Shown: positions 39,901-48,977 of the stretch, in pieces
Layout of the letters: every line of letters begins with the position of its first letter
Position numbering within the stretch: the stretch's first letter is position 1
The notes under the pieces: generated by a model
Database searches by the model: none
Seen by the model: only the letters and a program-made list of their open reading frames with translations
What the model was told of the DNA's origin: nothing
Position numbers and translations under genes: made by a program
Source of the DNA: Pseudoxanthomonas kaohsiungensis
GTDB lineage: Bacteria; Pseudomonadota; Gammaproteobacteria; Xanthomonadales; Xanthomonadaceae
NCBI RefSeq assembly: GCF_010211765.1
Contig: NZ_PDWO01000016.1
Span: forward strand, 34,510 to 98,509
Direction: 5' to 3'
Length of the DNA: 64,000 nt

Positions 39901-40230
39901 CGCCGCGGCCATGCCGCTGGCACCCAGCGCCGCGCCGATCCCGCCGCCCTGCCGCAGCGCCTGCAGCGGCCAGGCCAGCAGGGCGAACGCCAGCAGCAAA
40001 CCCAGCCCCCACAGCAGCAGCAGGCCGGACAGCGCCGGCCGCAGCGCGCGCAGGTCCCGCGGCAACGGCCGCGTGCCCTCCCACCACGACACCGCCAGCG
40101 CCAGCGTGAGCTGGGCAAGCAGGCCCGGCAACAGGCTCGCCGGCCCCTGGATACCGGCGAGCAGGGCGAGCACGACCCCGGCCACGCCCGCGCCCAGCGC
40201 GATCCGGCGCTGGCGGACGAAGCTAGTCAA
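36940..40230 (-). CDS. Large ankyrin-repeat membrane protein
   Basis: The 1096-residue protein has a hydrophobic N-terminal part with about six predicted membrane helices (residues about 10-190), then some fifteen or more ankyrin repeats up to the C-terminus. Typical units are [63 protein letters not shown] and [16 protein letters not shown]. Ankyrin repeats bind proteins; the partner is unknown. The TTG start at 40230 lies inside the end of the YcgL gene (8-base overlap), so the two are probably coupled. Confidence 0.93.
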   Translation of the reverse strand: MTSFVRQRRIALGAGVAGVVLALLAGIQGPASLLPGLLAQLTLALAVSWWEGTRPLPRDLRALRPALSGLLLLWGLGLLLAFALLAWPLQALRQGGGIGAALGASGMAAAVLLALWRTWPVWQALEREDGLLAAAWRRLPQQDSGSWSGLGVAAAVAAILAGLLLLGWPGLVPSPARWGLAAALALAQPLLHLWVQRAPRPQAVAGPLEFLAAASPGSAESPAEPVPDAGDLAGALYAAARGGRVDRALQLLDAGADAHAPPPPGDRDQRCLAALAAVLPDLRLLRALIARGVDLNGGGGTSPLLAATRDSWHGRPEAVMTLLANGADPRATDADGNTPLHHAARSTDPGVAALLRDAAADVDALNHDGFSPLGVACASGNWRLAKFLLERGARPEPADGQPALLAAAASEEDDPAGVQLLLKFKARVGTPGRGARTALHEAALAGHADIVAALLAAGADPQARDAGGRTPWLEAARALRGGVIEHLAAQRIDVGAIDGEGRNALVLAAGAEQASLALVRRLLELGVDPAQADSTGRRAVDVAAEAGRWSIVAALDPAYPLPAAVADAAADQPVEERPPLALLRDGLQAGRLEGLASLARLCAPSELGSLLHDPALRAHAPAVAWLLAHGADPEAMAAGETALTALLDHGGDAAAAIHVLLGQGASPAGGGGLARFLAACVQRDQAGRGNEQLALDLFLQGADPFAPSPAGDPALSLAVRLGWLRLLDALLDAGVDRETRDGHGMTALHLAAALGRESALRRLVAQGASPDARAADGQTPLGVALASGRRDLADWLDWRVWPLPRRPLRPGDVVSAAMAGDADAVRRLLELGFPVDAVDAQGCTGLLRAAGGGHAAAVDLLLARGADPQHAAHSGATPLSAAVSMRQTAIVNALLDAGADLEHRLPGGVTVLMLACALGMPDIAARLLTAGADIDAGDSQGLAPLHCAALYGFTGRDRTRLLALFDTLLLAGAEADMPAAGGVTPLLLLLGARAEPGSACDEPVVLAGLERLLEEGVSLEVQDPRGFGPLHLAALHGLGAVVQRLLRAGADPDLRDTLNRSPREIAVMRGFVDVAAEFAPAQTGVSMARFLREPHG

Positions 40231-40495
40231 GGTCCCATTCCCCCGGCAGGTTCGCGGCGACCACCGCGGTGGGCGGGAACTGCACGTGGAAGCCGCGCGT
40301 GGCCAGGTTCGCCCGCACGAGCTGCGGGTCCGACTGGGCCAGGCGGCGGTCGGGGGTCAGCGCCAGTTCCAGCACGAACGCCAGCTCGCCCAGCTGCGCA
40401 CGCAGGACCTCCGGCAGCCTCGCGAAGTCGTCGCGGGCGGCGAGGAACACGAAGGTGTCGGCTTTGCGTCGGCTCTTGTAGACGTAGGCTTGCAT
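40223..40495 (-). CDS. YcgL domain protein
   Basis: The 90-residue protein matches the YcgL family over its whole length: [47 protein letters not shown] and the C-terminal GFHVQFPP. The function is unknown in the family. Its TAG stop lies downstream of the TTG start of the ankyrin protein. The gene is divergent from the aryl polyene ketosynthase. Confidence 0.93.
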   Translation of the reverse strand: MQAYVYKSRRKADTFVFLAARDDFARLPEVLRAQLGELAFVLELALTPDRRLAQSDPQLVRANLATRGFHVQFPPTAVVAANLPGEWDLD

Positions 40496-40682
40496 GCGCG
40501 CGCGCCGCGCCCTGCTTCAGGAGTGGGGAATCCCGGGGATTGTGTCGGAAATGCGCCATGCGCGGAAGCGAGCGCGTCCGCCGCCGCCGGCGCGTGGCGG
40601 TTCATGTTCCCCAACACGGGGGCGACGCAGGCCTGTGGCTATACTCGCCAGCCACCTACACGCCAGCCGGCCAGCCGCTCCG

Positions 40683-41888
40683 TTGCAGTCGATCCCTCCT
40701 CCGCCGCGGAGCATCCCGCTCGCCATCAATGCGCACACCGCGACCACCGCGCTGGGCGCCGGCCTGCATGCGCATCGCCAGGCGATCCGCGACCGTCGCA
40801 GCGGGCTGCGCCGCAACGACTTCGGCGACGTGCCGCGGCTGGACTGCTGGATCGGCCGGGTCGAAGGGCTCGAGCAGGCGCCCCTGCCGCCGGAACTGGC
40901 CGAATGGGAATCGCGCAACCACCGCCTGGCCTGGCACGCATTGCACCAGGACGGCTTCCTGGACGAGGTGCGCGGCGCGGTCGCGCGCCATGGCGCCACC
41001 CGCGTCGCGGTGCTGGTCGGCACCTCGACTTCGAGCATCGGCGAAACCGAAGCGGCCTATGCGCAGCAGCGCGACGGACGCATCCCCGACGCCCTGGCGC
41101 GGGTGCTCGTGCACACCCCGCACGCACTGGGCGACTTCGTCGCCGAGGTGAGCGGCGCGCGCGGCCCGTGCCTGACCGTGGCCACCGCCTGCTCGTCCAG
41201 CGCCAAGGTGTTCGCGCTGGCTTCGCGGATGCTGCAGGCCGGCCTGGCCGACGCGGCCATCGTCGGCGGCGTGGACACGCTGTGCGGCAGCGTCCTGTAC
41301 GGTTTCAACGCGCTGCAGCTGGTCTCGCCCGAGCCGTGCCGTCCGTTCGACGCAAACCGGCGTGGCCTGTCGCTGGGCGAAGGCGGCGGCTTCGCCCTGC
41401 TCGAGCGCGAACCGCGCGATGCGCGCGGCTGGCTGGCCGGTTACGGCGAATCCAGCGACGCCCACCACATGTCCGCTCCGCACCCGCAGGGCCTGGGCGC
41501 GCAGCGGGCGATGGCCGGCGCGCTGGCCCGCGCCGGTCTCGCTGCGGACGCGATCGGCTATCTCAGCCTGCACGGCACCGCCACGCCGGCCAACGACAGC
41601 GTCGAGGCGCGGGCAGTGGCCGCCATGTTCCCCGCGACCCTGCACGCCAGCTCCACCAAGGGCTGGACCGGGCACACCCTGGGCGCGGCCGGCATCGTCG
41701 AATCGGTGCTGGCGCTGCTCGCGCTGGAGGACGGGCGGCTGCCGGGCACGCTCCACAGCAGCGACCCCGATCCGGCCTGCGGCCCGCAGATCCGCTTCGC
41801 CAACGAGGAACGCAGGATCGAGCACGCGATGAACAACGCGTTCGGCTTCGGCGGCAACAACTGTTCGCTGGTGTTTTCGCGCGCATGA
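40683..41888 (+). CDS. Aryl polyene beta-ketoacyl-ACP synthase
   Basis: The FabB/FabF-type condensing enzyme has the full catalytic triad: the nucleophilic Cys in VATACSSSAKV, His in LHGTATPANDS and His in KGWTGHTLGAAG. It would extend the polyene chain with malonyl-ACP together with the chain-length factor whose ATG overlaps its stop (ATGA). The start is uncertain. The first conserved residues (INAHTATTALG) lie only about 15 codons after TTG 40683. A GTG at 40635 is also open, but a TATACT hexamer (40640-40645) that could be the promoter -10 overlaps that reading. The length from TTG is 401 residues. Confidence 0.93.
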   Translation: MQSIPPPPRSIPLAINAHTATTALGAGLHAHRQAIRDRRSGLRRNDFGDVPRLDCWIGRVEGLEQAPLPPELAEWESRNHRLAWHALHQDGFLDEVRGAVARHGATRVAVLVGTSTSSIGETEAAYAQQRDGRIPDALARVLVHTPHALGDFVAEVSGARGPCLTVATACSSSAKVFALASRMLQAGLADAAIVGGVDTLCGSVLYGFNALQLVSPEPCRPFDANRRGLSLGEGGGFALLEREPRDARGWLAGYGESSDAHHMSAPHPQGLGAQRAMAGALARAGLAADAIGYLSLHGTATPANDSVEARAVAAMFPATLHASSTKGWTGHTLGAAGIVESVLALLALEDGRLPGTLHSSDPDPACGPQIRFANEERRIEHAMNNAFGFGGNNCSLVFSRA

Positions 41889-42649
41889 CCGCCATCCCGC
41901 TTACCGCCGGCATCGAAGGCCTCGGCCTGTGGACCGCGCAGGCACCCTCGTGGGCGGCCTTCCGCGGGCTGCTCGCCGGCGCGGCCGTCGAGGAAGGCAC
42001 CCGCCCGGCCCCGGCGCTGCTGCCGCCCAACGAACGCCGGCGCGCGCCGGACACGGTGCTGGTGGCGCTGGAGGCGGCGCAGGCCGCCTGCCTCGACGCC
42101 GGGCGCGATCCTTCGACGCTGCCGTCGGTGTTCGTTTCCACCTACGGCGACCTGGCGATCACCGAACACCTGTGCCAGACCCTGGCCACCGCGCCGCTGG
42201 AACTGTCCCCGACCCGCTTCCACAACTCCGTGCACAACGCCGCCGCCGGCTACTGGACGATCGCCGCCGGGGCGATGGAGCCGGCGACCGCGATCAGCGC
42301 GGACTTCGCGATGGGCCTGCTGGAGGCGCTGGCACAGCGGGCCACCGGCGCCGGGGCGGTGCTGCTGGTCGGCTACGACGGCCAAGCGCCGGGGCTGCTG
42401 CGCCAGGTCGCGCAGACCGAGGGCCTGCTCGGCGGCGCGCTCGTGCTGGGCCCGGCCACGGCCGGACGGCCGCGCCTGAGGCTGGTGCTGGTCGACGGCG
42501 AGGCCCCCGCGGTCGCCGCGCCGGTGGCCGCCGGCAACGCGATGGCGCCGCTGCTGGTCCTGTTCGCCGCGATCGCGCGCGGCGACGGCGTCGCGCTGCT
42601 GCCCGCCGGCCCGGGCCGCGTGCTGCGGGTGGAGCTGGACCATGGCTGA
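41885..42649 (+). CDS. Beta-ketoacyl synthase chain-length factor (aryl polyene)
   Basis: The 254-residue protein resembles the N-terminal half of ketosynthases but has no catalytic cysteine, as in the chain-length-factor family of aryl polyene clusters. Visible segments are GLGLWTAQAPSWAAFRGLLAG, SVFVSTYGDLAITEHLC and FHNSVHNAAAGYWTIA. It should pair with the ketosynthase before it to set polyene length. The ATG start overlaps the ketosynthase stop, and its own end overlaps the glycosyltransferase by eight bases. Confidence 0.92.
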   Translation: MTAIPLTAGIEGLGLWTAQAPSWAAFRGLLAGAAVEEGTRPAPALLPPNERRRAPDTVLVALEAAQAACLDAGRDPSTLPSVFVSTYGDLAITEHLCQTLATAPLELSPTRFHNSVHNAAAGYWTIAAGAMEPATAISADFAMGLLEALAQRATGAGAVLLVGYDGQAPGLLRQVAQTEGLLGGALVLGPATAGRPRLRLVLVDGEAPAVAAPVAAGNAMAPLLVLFAAIARGDGVALLPAGPGRVLRVELDHG

Positions 42650-43415
42650 GGCGGTCGCCCGCACGGGCGAGGTCGCGCTGGTGGTCCCCGCGCTCAACGA
42701 AGCGCTACGGATCCGCGAGGTGGTCGAACAGGCGCTGCGGCATTGTCCCTGGGTGATCGTGGTCGACGACGGTTCCGACGATGGCACCGGCGACCGCCTG
42801 CACGGGCTGCCGGTGACGTTGCTGCGGCATCCGCGGCGGCTCGGCAAGGGCGCGGCGCTGCGCACCGGCTTCGCCGAGGCGCTTGCCCGCGGCGCGCGCG
42901 GGGTGCTGACCATCGACGGCGACGGCCAGCACGACCCGGCCGACCTGCCGCGCCTGCTCGACGCCGCCGCCCGGCACCCGCGCTGCATCATCATCGGCGC
43001 GCGCCTGCGCCACCGCGAAGCGGCGCCGCCGCACCGGCGCATGGCCAACGCCTTCGGCGACTGGGGCGTGGCCTGGGCGGCCGGCCACCGGATCGCCGAT
43101 ACCCAGAGCGGGCAGCGCTACTACCCGGCCTGCGTGATCGCGCTGGAGGACGTGCCGGGCGAGGATTTCGTGTTCGAGGCGCAGCTGTTGATCTCGGCCG
43201 CGCGCCGTCTCGGCGTGCACTGCGTGTCGGTGCCGGTGGAGACGCGCTATCGCGGCGATGACGGCGGCCCGCTGCGGCACAGCCACTTCCGCCCGCTGCG
43301 CGACCTGTACCGGATCACCTCGCACGTGGTCCGCCAGGTGCTCCGGCACGGGGACGTGTGGAACGAGTACCGGCGCGTGCGCCTGCAGCCGCCGCGGGTC
43401 GATCCCGGCGGCTGA
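42642..43415 (+). CDS. Family 2 glycosyltransferase (aryl polyene locus)
   Basis: The 257-residue GT-A enzyme has the VVPALNEALRI start, VVDDGSDDGT for nucleotide-sugar binding and the DGDGQHDP acidic motif. It resembles dolichyl-phosphate mannosyltransferase-like GT2 proteins found in aryl polyene clusters, where one is thought to help build the lipid or sugar head group to which the polyene is attached. It is the last gene of the three-gene plus-strand operon, with overlap at its start. No membrane helices are evident. Confidence 0.92.
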   Translation: MAEAVARTGEVALVVPALNEALRIREVVEQALRHCPWVIVVDDGSDDGTGDRLHGLPVTLLRHPRRLGKGAALRTGFAEALARGARGVLTIDGDGQHDPADLPRLLDAAARHPRCIIIGARLRHREAAPPHRRMANAFGDWGVAWAAGHRIADTQSGQRYYPACVIALEDVPGEDFVFEAQLLISAARRLGVHCVSVPVETRYRGDDGGPLRHSHFRPLRDLYRITSHVVRQVLRHGDVWNEYRRVRLQPPRVDPGG

Positions 43416-43507
43416 TCGGCGGCGCGGCGCAAGCGGCGGCGGCGCGCTGTCGCCCGCTCCGCCGCCCTTGGTATAAGTCTGCGTTTGCCTGGGAGGGCGG
43501 AGCTTCG

Positions 43508-44758
43508 ATGACCGGGTTGTTGCTGTTGCAGATCGCCGTGATCCTGGTCGTCGCACGCCTGTGCGGCCTGTTGCTGGCGCGCCTGGGCCAGCCGCCGGTG
43601 ATCGGCGAGATGGCGGCGGGCCTGTTGCTGGGGCCGGTGGTGTTCGGCGCCGCCCTGCCCGACCTGCATGCGGCGCTGTTCCCCGCCGCCTCGCTGCCAG
43701 CACTGTCGGCCCTGGCGACCCTGGGCCTGGTGCTTTTCATGTTCGTGATCGGCGCCGAGTTGCGCGCTCCGGACGGCGCGCGCGCGCAGGTGGTCGCGGC
43801 CACGCGCGTGGCCGGGCTCTCGGCGCTGCTGCCGTTCGCCCTCGCCCTGGCGGTGGCGCCCCTGCTGCACGGCACCCTGGCGCCGGCCGGGATCGGGTTC
43901 TGGCCGTTCGCGTTGTTCCTCGGCGTGGCCCTGGCGGTGACCGCCTTCCCGGTGCTGGCGCGGATCCTCAAGGACCGGCGGCTGCAGCACACGCGGGTCG
44001 GCAGGCTCGCGTTGTCGGCCGCGGCCCTGCTCGACGTCGCCGCCTGGATCGTGCTGGCGCTGCTGGTCGCGCTGACCGATGGCGGCGACTGGACGACGCT
44101 GCTGCGCACGCTGGCGGGCCTGGCGCTGCTGTTGGCGGTCGTCTACGGCGGACTGCGGCCACTGTACGCGTGGCTGCTGCATCGCCACGCGCATGACGGC
44201 CGGCCTTCGGGCACGGTACTGGCCGCGTTGCTGGTCGGCCTGTTCGCCTGCGCCGCGGCGACCGAATGGCTGCACCTGCATGCGGTGTTCGGCGCGTTCC
44301 TGTTCGGCACCTGCCTGCCGCGTGACGACCGCCTGCTGCACAGCCTGGTCGAGCGCATCGAGCATCTCGCGCTGGTGCTGCTGATGCCGGTGTTCTTCGC
44401 CCTGGCCGGGCTCGGCACCAGCACCGGCGCCTTCACCGCCGCCGGCTTCGGTGCGCTGCTGCTGGTCCTGCTGGTGGCGGTCCTGGGCAAGGTCGCCGGC
44501 GGCGGCCTCGGCGCCCGGTGGTCGGGCCTGTCGACCCGCGACAGCCTGGCGGTCGGCTCGCTGATGAACGCGCGCGGCCTGATGGAGCTGATCGTGATGA
44601 AGGTCGGGCTGGACGCCGGCCTGATCGGGCCGGAGATGTTCACGCTGCTGCTGGTGCTGGCGATCGCCACCACCCTGATGACCGGGCCCTTGCTCGCGCT
44701 GTGCGGCTGGCGCGCCTCACCCGTGGAAGCGGACGCGGGCAGCGGCGCCGGCCGCTGA
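43508..44758 (+). CDS. Cation:proton antiporter (CPA2/KefB-like), transport domain only
   Basis: The 416-residue protein has about twelve hydrophobic helices and the CPA2 pattern: LLARLGQPPVIGEMAAGLLLGP, LATLGLVLFMFVIGAELR, TAFPVLARILKDR and SLMNARGLMELIVMKVGLDAGLI. It should exchange Na+ or K+ for H+ across the inner membrane. It ends right after the last helix and lacks the RCK domain of KefB/KefC, as many Na+/H+ exchangers of this family do. It sits in the middle of the aryl polyene locus, 92 bases after the glycosyltransferase and convergent with the reductase. A link to pigment synthesis is not shown. Confidence 0.93.
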   Translation: MTGLLLLQIAVILVVARLCGLLLARLGQPPVIGEMAAGLLLGPVVFGAALPDLHAALFPAASLPALSALATLGLVLFMFVIGAELRAPDGARAQVVAATRVAGLSALLPFALALAVAPLLHGTLAPAGIGFWPFALFLGVALAVTAFPVLARILKDRRLQHTRVGRLALSAAALLDVAAWIVLALLVALTDGGDWTTLLRTLAGLALLLAVVYGGLRPLYAWLLHRHAHDGRPSGTVLAALLVGLFACAAATEWLHLHAVFGAFLFGTCLPRDDRLLHSLVERIEHLALVLLMPVFFALAGLGTSTGAFTAAGFGALLLVLLVAVLGKVAGGGLGARWSGLSTRDSLAVGSLMNARGLMELIVMKVGLDAGLIGPEMFTLLLVLAIATTLMTGPLLALCGWRASPVEADAGSGAGR

Positions 44759-44763
44759 GCGGC

Positions 44764-45504
44764 TCAGGCCATGCCGCCGTTGACGCCGATGACCTGGCCA
44801 TTGATGTAACCGGCCGCATCCGAACACAGGAACGCCACCAGCGCGGCCACCTCCTCCGGCCGCCCGGCGCGCGCGGCGGGCACCAGCTGCTTCACCGCCT
44901 CGGGCGGGAACTGCGCGCCGGCCATGGCGCCTTCGATCACCCCCGGCGCGACCACGTTGACCGTGATGCCGCGACTGGCCATCTCGCGCGCCAGCGACTT
45001 GCTGGCGCCGTGCAACGCGGCCTTGGCGGCGGCGTAGTTGGTCTGGCCCCGGTTGCCCAGCACCGCCGCGACCGAGGACACGCTGACGATGCGGCCCCAG
45101 CGCGCCCGCGCCATCGGCAGCAGCAGCGGCCGGGTGACGTGGAAGAAGCCGTGCAGCGATACGTCGATCACCCGCTGCCACTGGGCATCGGTCATGCCGG
45201 CCATCGGCGCGTCGTCGTGGATGCCTGCGTTGTTGACCAGCACGTCGATGCGGCCGCCGGCCAGTAGCGGCTCCAGCGCCGCGCCCACCGCCGCGCCGTC
45301 GGCGACGTCGAAGGCCAGCGCCTGCGCGCGCCCGCCGCGTTCGCGGATCGACGCGGCCACCGCCTCGGCGCGGGCGAGGTTGCCGTGCGCATGCACGATC
45401 ACCTCCATGCCGATCGCGGCCAGGGCCTGGCAGATCGCGCCGCCGATGTCGCCGCTGCCGCCGGTGACCAGGGCGCGCCGGATGGGAGTCTGGTGGGCTG
45501 TCAT
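44764..45504 (-). CDS. 3-ketoacyl-ACP reductase, FabG-like (aryl polyene)
   Basis: The 246-residue SDR shows TGGSGDIGGAICQAL for cofactor binding, NNAGIHDD, the catalytic serine in VSSVAAVLG, YxxxK as YAAAK and NGQVIGVNGGMA at the end. It would reduce the beta-keto group after each condensation. It is the last gene of the minus-strand aryl polyene operon, separated from the ApeP-like dehydratase by 34 bases, and convergent with the antiporter. Confidence 0.95.
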   Translation of the reverse strand: MTAHQTPIRRALVTGGSGDIGGAICQALAAIGMEVIVHAHGNLARAEAVAASIRERGGRAQALAFDVADGAAVGAALEPLLAGGRIDVLVNNAGIHDDAPMAGMTDAQWQRVIDVSLHGFFHVTRPLLLPMARARWGRIVSVSSVAAVLGNRGQTNYAAAKAALHGASKSLAREMASRGITVNVVAPGVIEGAMAGAQFPPEAVKQLVPAARAGRPEEVAALVAFLCSDAAGYINGQVIGVNGGMA

Positions 45505-45538
45505 GCCTGCATTGTAGGAGCAGGATCCGGAGCGGCAC

Positions 45539-45979
45539 CTACGTCCGGAGCATCGCCGCGGCACGGCCGCTGGCGAGCACGCGGCCGCCGTGGAGCAGGC
45601 GGAATGCGTACTGCTGGCTCGCCGCACTGGCCGCGACCAGTTCGGCTTCGCCCTCCAGCAGTCCCGGCAGGTCGTCGATGCGGTCGACCGCCAGCACCAC
45701 CTCGCGCAGCGCCACCAGCACGCCCGCCGCCGCCGACCCGCCCTGCGCCGAGGCCAGCAGGCCGCCATGCACGGCCATGGCCTGGGCGCCGTACTCGCAC
45801 AACGCCAGTGCCGGCAGGCGTCCGCGCGCGCGCAGCGGATGCACCGGGTCGCGATGGTTGCCGGCGCGCAGGCGGATGCGCGTGGCGTCCCAGTCCAGGA
45901 CCTCGTCCCACAGGCACATCGCGCCCTGGTGCGGCACCCGCGCGAGGATGCCGGTGCGGTCGAGCGCGACGCCGCTCAC
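45539..45979 (-). CDS. ApeP-like 3-hydroxyacyl-ACP dehydratase
   Basis: The 146-residue hot-dog protein fits the ApeP-type dehydratase of aryl polyene clusters. It has the LARVPHQGAMCLWDEVLDWD opening (with the HxxxM motif), the PALALCEYGAQAMAVHGGLLA segment carrying the conserved Glu, and a GVLVALREV strand. It would remove water from the beta-hydroxyacyl intermediate to give the trans double bond. The GTG start at 45979 overlaps the stop of the MMPL exporter (GTGA). Confidence 0.9.
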   Translation of the reverse strand: MSGVALDRTGILARVPHQGAMCLWDEVLDWDATRIRLRAGNHRDPVHPLRARGRLPALALCEYGAQAMAVHGGLLASAQGGSAAAGVLVALREVVLAVDRIDDLPGLLEGEAELVAASAASQQYAFRLLHGGRVLASGRAAAMLRT

Positions 45980-48327
45980 GCCGCAGCCTCCTTGCCTGGC
46001 GCACGCGCGACCAGCAGGGCGAGGGCGAAGTTGAAGGCCACGCCCAGCGCCACCGTGCCGCCGATCGCGCGCAGCACCGGGATCGAGGACAACGCCAGCA
46101 GGCTGAACACCAGCAGCGTGGTCAGGCTGCACACGATCACCGCATGCAGGGTCCGCAGCTGCTCGCCGCGATCGTCGCCGGCATGGTCGAAGAACAGCGC
46201 GTAGTCCAGGCCCAGGCCGGCGGCCAGGATCAGCGAGACCAGGTGGAACAGGTTCAGTTCCACGCCGAGCGCGCGCAGCACGGCCAGGATCAGCAGCGTG
46301 GCCAGCGCCATCGGCGCCAGCACCCGCAGCACGCGCGCGCGTTCGCGCAGCGCCAGCCAGACCGTGCCGGCCAGCAGCAGCGCCGCCACCGCCAGCGCGG
46401 CCAGCAGCCGCACCCGCCACTGCGCGACCAGCGATTCGGAGGCCTGCTTGAGGTCCAGCAGCTGCGCACCCAGCGGCGCGACCGCCGCGGCCAGCGCCTG
46501 CGGATCGTGCAGCCCGGTCAGCGAGACCAGCGCGGTGGCGTGGTCCGGCGCGCGTACCAGCAGCCCGGCCACCGGCAGTTCCAGCGGAGTGCCGGCCAGG
46601 TCGTCGGCGGTCAGCGGCGCGGCCGCGCGCGCAGCCGCGACGTCCGCGACGAACGGCTCGAAGGCATCGTCGCGGAACGGAAGCTCGGTCAACGCCGCGG
46701 CGAGCGCCTGCCGCAGCTGCGGCTCGGCCGGCAGCGCGGCCTGGCGGGCGCGCTGGGTCGCCACGCTCGGCAGGTAGCGCGCGGCCAGGTCGTAGCCGTC
46801 GAGCACGCCGCGGGCCTGCAACTGCTGCAGCAACGGCGCGGCGCGCTCGGACGCCTGCAGCACGTCTTCGACATCGGCGCCTTGCAGGGCGAGCAGGTAG
46901 CGCACGTCCGGCGCACCCAGTTCCGCGCGCAGCTGCGCATCGCGGTGCAGGTCGGCCGGCGGCACCGGGGTCAGGCGGGAGAGGTCGTTCTGCCAGAACG
47001 CACCGGGCGCGAAGACCACCACCGCCAACGCCATCGATGCCACCACCGCCAGCGCCACGCGTGGACGCGGCAGCCGCTCGACTTCGCGCCACAACCGCCC
47101 CAGCACGCGCGAGTCGGCCGGATCGCGCCGCGCCGGCGTCACCAGCCTTGGCAGCAGCCAGCGCGTGCTCGCCGCGGCCACGCCCAGGCCGGCGATGGTG
47201 AACACCGCCAGCTGCTTGAGTCCTTCGACCCCGGAGAACAGGAAGGTCGCGTAGGCAATGCAGGTCGAGGCCACCCCGGTGACCAGGGTCGGCCACAACG
47301 CGCGCACGCTGGCGTGCGGCGACTGGCCCGGGCGCAGGTGGCTGAAGAAGTGGATCGGATAGTCCTGCGCGACCCCGATCAGGGTGAAACCGAACGCGAT
47401 GGTGATGCCGTGCACGCCGTCGAACAGCAAGGCCACCGCCCCCAGCCCGGCCAGGCCGCCGCTGGCCAGCGGCAGCGCGCCGAGCAGCGGCATGCTCCAG
47501 CGCCGGTAGGCCAGGCCCAGCAACAGCAACAGGCCGATCGTGTCGGCGGTGCCGATCCAGCGCATCTCCCGTTCGGTGCGTCCGCGGATGGCCACGGCGA
47601 ATGCGCCGGGTCCGGAGACTTCCAGCCGGGTCGCGGCGGCTGCGGGCCGCGCATCCGCGGTGGCGGCGAAGGCCTCGTCGATGGCCGCCATCGCCGCCTG
47701 CTGGCCGGCGCTGTCGAAGCCGGCCGCGTGGGTCTGCACCAGCAGCAGGGCCTGCGCACCGGCGCGGTCGAACCAGACGCCGTGGCGGCGTTCGGGCGCG
47801 TTGGCCGGCTGCCATGCCTCGGCCAGGCGCAGCGTTTCCAGGGTCGGGTCGGACGGCAGCAAGGGTTCGACCAGGTCCGCGGCCGGCGAACCCAGGTCCT
47901 GTACGCGCTGTTGCAGTTCCTCCTGCAGGAAGGCCGCATCCAGCGCCTGGGTGTCCAGGGTCGGCGACAGCAGGTACCGGTACGGGTGCAGGTGCGCGGG
48001 GATCGCATCCAGGCCGCCGTGCTCGCCGTTGGCCGCCAGCGCGATCTCCGGTCGCGCCGCCAGCGCGGCGCGCAGCGCCTGCGAGCGCGCCGCCAGCGCC
48101 TCCGGCGGCGCGCCGGAAAGGGCGAGCAGCAGCACCCGCGAGCCGGGACCTTCGCCGAGTTCGTCGACCAGCAGCACCTGCGCCGGCGTGCGCGGGGTGG
48201 GCAGGAAGCGGCGCAGGTCCTCTTCCACGCGCAGGCCGCGGCCCAGTGCCCAGCCCACCGCCGCAAGCAACGCGATCCAGGCCAGCAGCAGGCCCAGCCG
48301 CGTGGCCGCGCCCGGGGTACCGGTCAT
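45976..48327 (-). CDS. MMPL/RND-type exporter (aryl polyene)
   Basis: The 783-residue inner-membrane protein has two blocks of five to six helices, each preceded by a large periplasmic domain, the hallmark of the MMPL/RND family. Clear segments are GVAQDYPIHFFSHLRPG and GLGLDYALFFDHAGDD, the paired RND proton-relay region. In aryl polyene and hopanoid systems such proteins move lipids towards the outer membrane. It starts at ATG 48327 inside the LolA-like stop and is coupled to both neighbours. Confidence 0.95.
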   Translation of the reverse strand: MTGTPGAATRLGLLLAWIALLAAVGWALGRGLRVEEDLRRFLPTPRTPAQVLLVDELGEGPGSRVLLLALSGAPPEALAARSQALRAALAARPEIALAANGEHGGLDAIPAHLHPYRYLLSPTLDTQALDAAFLQEELQQRVQDLGSPAADLVEPLLPSDPTLETLRLAEAWQPANAPERRHGVWFDRAGAQALLLVQTHAAGFDSAGQQAAMAAIDEAFAATADARPAAAATRLEVSGPGAFAVAIRGRTEREMRWIGTADTIGLLLLLGLAYRRWSMPLLGALPLASGGLAGLGAVALLFDGVHGITIAFGFTLIGVAQDYPIHFFSHLRPGQSPHASVRALWPTLVTGVASTCIAYATFLFSGVEGLKQLAVFTIAGLGVAAASTRWLLPRLVTPARRDPADSRVLGRLWREVERLPRPRVALAVVASMALAVVVFAPGAFWQNDLSRLTPVPPADLHRDAQLRAELGAPDVRYLLALQGADVEDVLQASERAAPLLQQLQARGVLDGYDLAARYLPSVATQRARQAALPAEPQLRQALAAALTELPFRDDAFEPFVADVAAARAAAPLTADDLAGTPLELPVAGLLVRAPDHATALVSLTGLHDPQALAAAVAPLGAQLLDLKQASESLVAQWRVRLLAALAVAALLLAGTVWLALRERARVLRVLAPMALATLLILAVLRALGVELNLFHLVSLILAAGLGLDYALFFDHAGDDRGEQLRTLHAVIVCSLTTLLVFSLLALSSIPVLRAIGGTVALGVAFNFALALLVARAPGKEAAA

Positions 48328-48977
48328 CGCGACGCGCCGCCGTGGCACAGCGCCGCCAGCGCCGCCGGTTCGGCCACCCCGTCGGCGGCGGCGGCCGCGC
48401 CGGCCATCAGGGTGCGCTGGGGCGGCCCCTTGGCCGGATGGCTTTCCACGCAGCGCAGCTCGGCGCCGCGGCCGTACAGGTCGATCCGCGCCAGCGAGCG
48501 CGCCAGCCGCGGATCACGCGGCACCAGTCGCAGCGTCCACTGCTCGCGGGTGCCGCCGGCTTCCACCTCGTAGGTCGTTCGCAGCAGCTCGCGGTCGCCG
48601 GCCAGCAGCGCGCCGAACCCGGCCTGCACCGCCATCAGTTCGGGCACCTGCGACAGCGCGATCCGCCGCGGCGCGCGTCCCGCGCGTTCGACCACCGCCT
48701 CGCCGGCGGCGAGCGTGGTGGTCTCCGCGTAGGGCGCGTGCACCTGGCGCACCAGCCGGCCATCGGTCTCGCGCCGGTACTCGCCCTGCAGCCGCAGCGG
48801 CTGCTTGAGCATGGGCGATTCGCGCAGTTCGACGAACACGGTGCGGCTGGGCGCCGGACGGGCGACCGCCTGCAGGATCCAGTCGGCGCCGGGGCCGGTG
48901 GAGGCGGGTGCGCACGCCGGCGCAAGCAGGCCGGCCAGCAGCGCCAGGCGCAGGCACGGATGGGTTGCTGCAGTCAT
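48324..48977 (-). CDS. LolA-like outer-membrane lipid carrier protein (aryl polyene)
   Basis: The 217-residue exported protein has an N-terminal signal (LRLALLAGLLAPACAP) with a cysteine near the cleavage site. The LolA-like pattern follows: VFVELRESPMLKQPLRLQGEYRRETDGRLVRQV, YAETTTLAAGEAVVER and a C-terminal LRLVPRDPRLARSLARIDLYG. It would carry the lipid-linked pigment through the periplasm, between the MMPL exporter and the outer membrane. It overlaps both neighbours by four bases. Confidence 0.9.
   Translation of the reverse strand: MTAATHPCLRLALLAGLLAPACAPASTGPGADWILQAVARPAPSRTVFVELRESPMLKQPLRLQGEYRRETDGRLVRQVHAPYAETTTLAAGEAVVERAGRAPRRIALSQVPELMAVQAGFGALLAGDRELLRTTYEVEAGGTREQWTLRLVPRDPRLARSLARIDLYGRGAELRCVESHPAKGPPQRTLMAGAAAAADGVAEPAALAALCHGGASR

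Noticed and set aside
36946..42649. Very long plus-strand open frames (more than 1400 codons) opposite the ankyrin gene and through the ketosynthase
   Set aside because: They are by-products of high GC, with Arg/Pro/Gln-rich or Ser/Ala-rich nonsense composition and no domains. The minus-strand ankyrin repeats and the ketosynthase motifs explain the same DNA. Only the tail of one frame (41885-42649) is a real gene.
36133..44758. The RCK remnant at 36.1 kb and the antiporter at 43.5 kb as two halves of one split gene
   Set aside because: The remnant keeps its own last helix, of the KefC subtype, while the antiporter ends with a different last helix and looks complete for its subgroup. They belong to different subfamilies.
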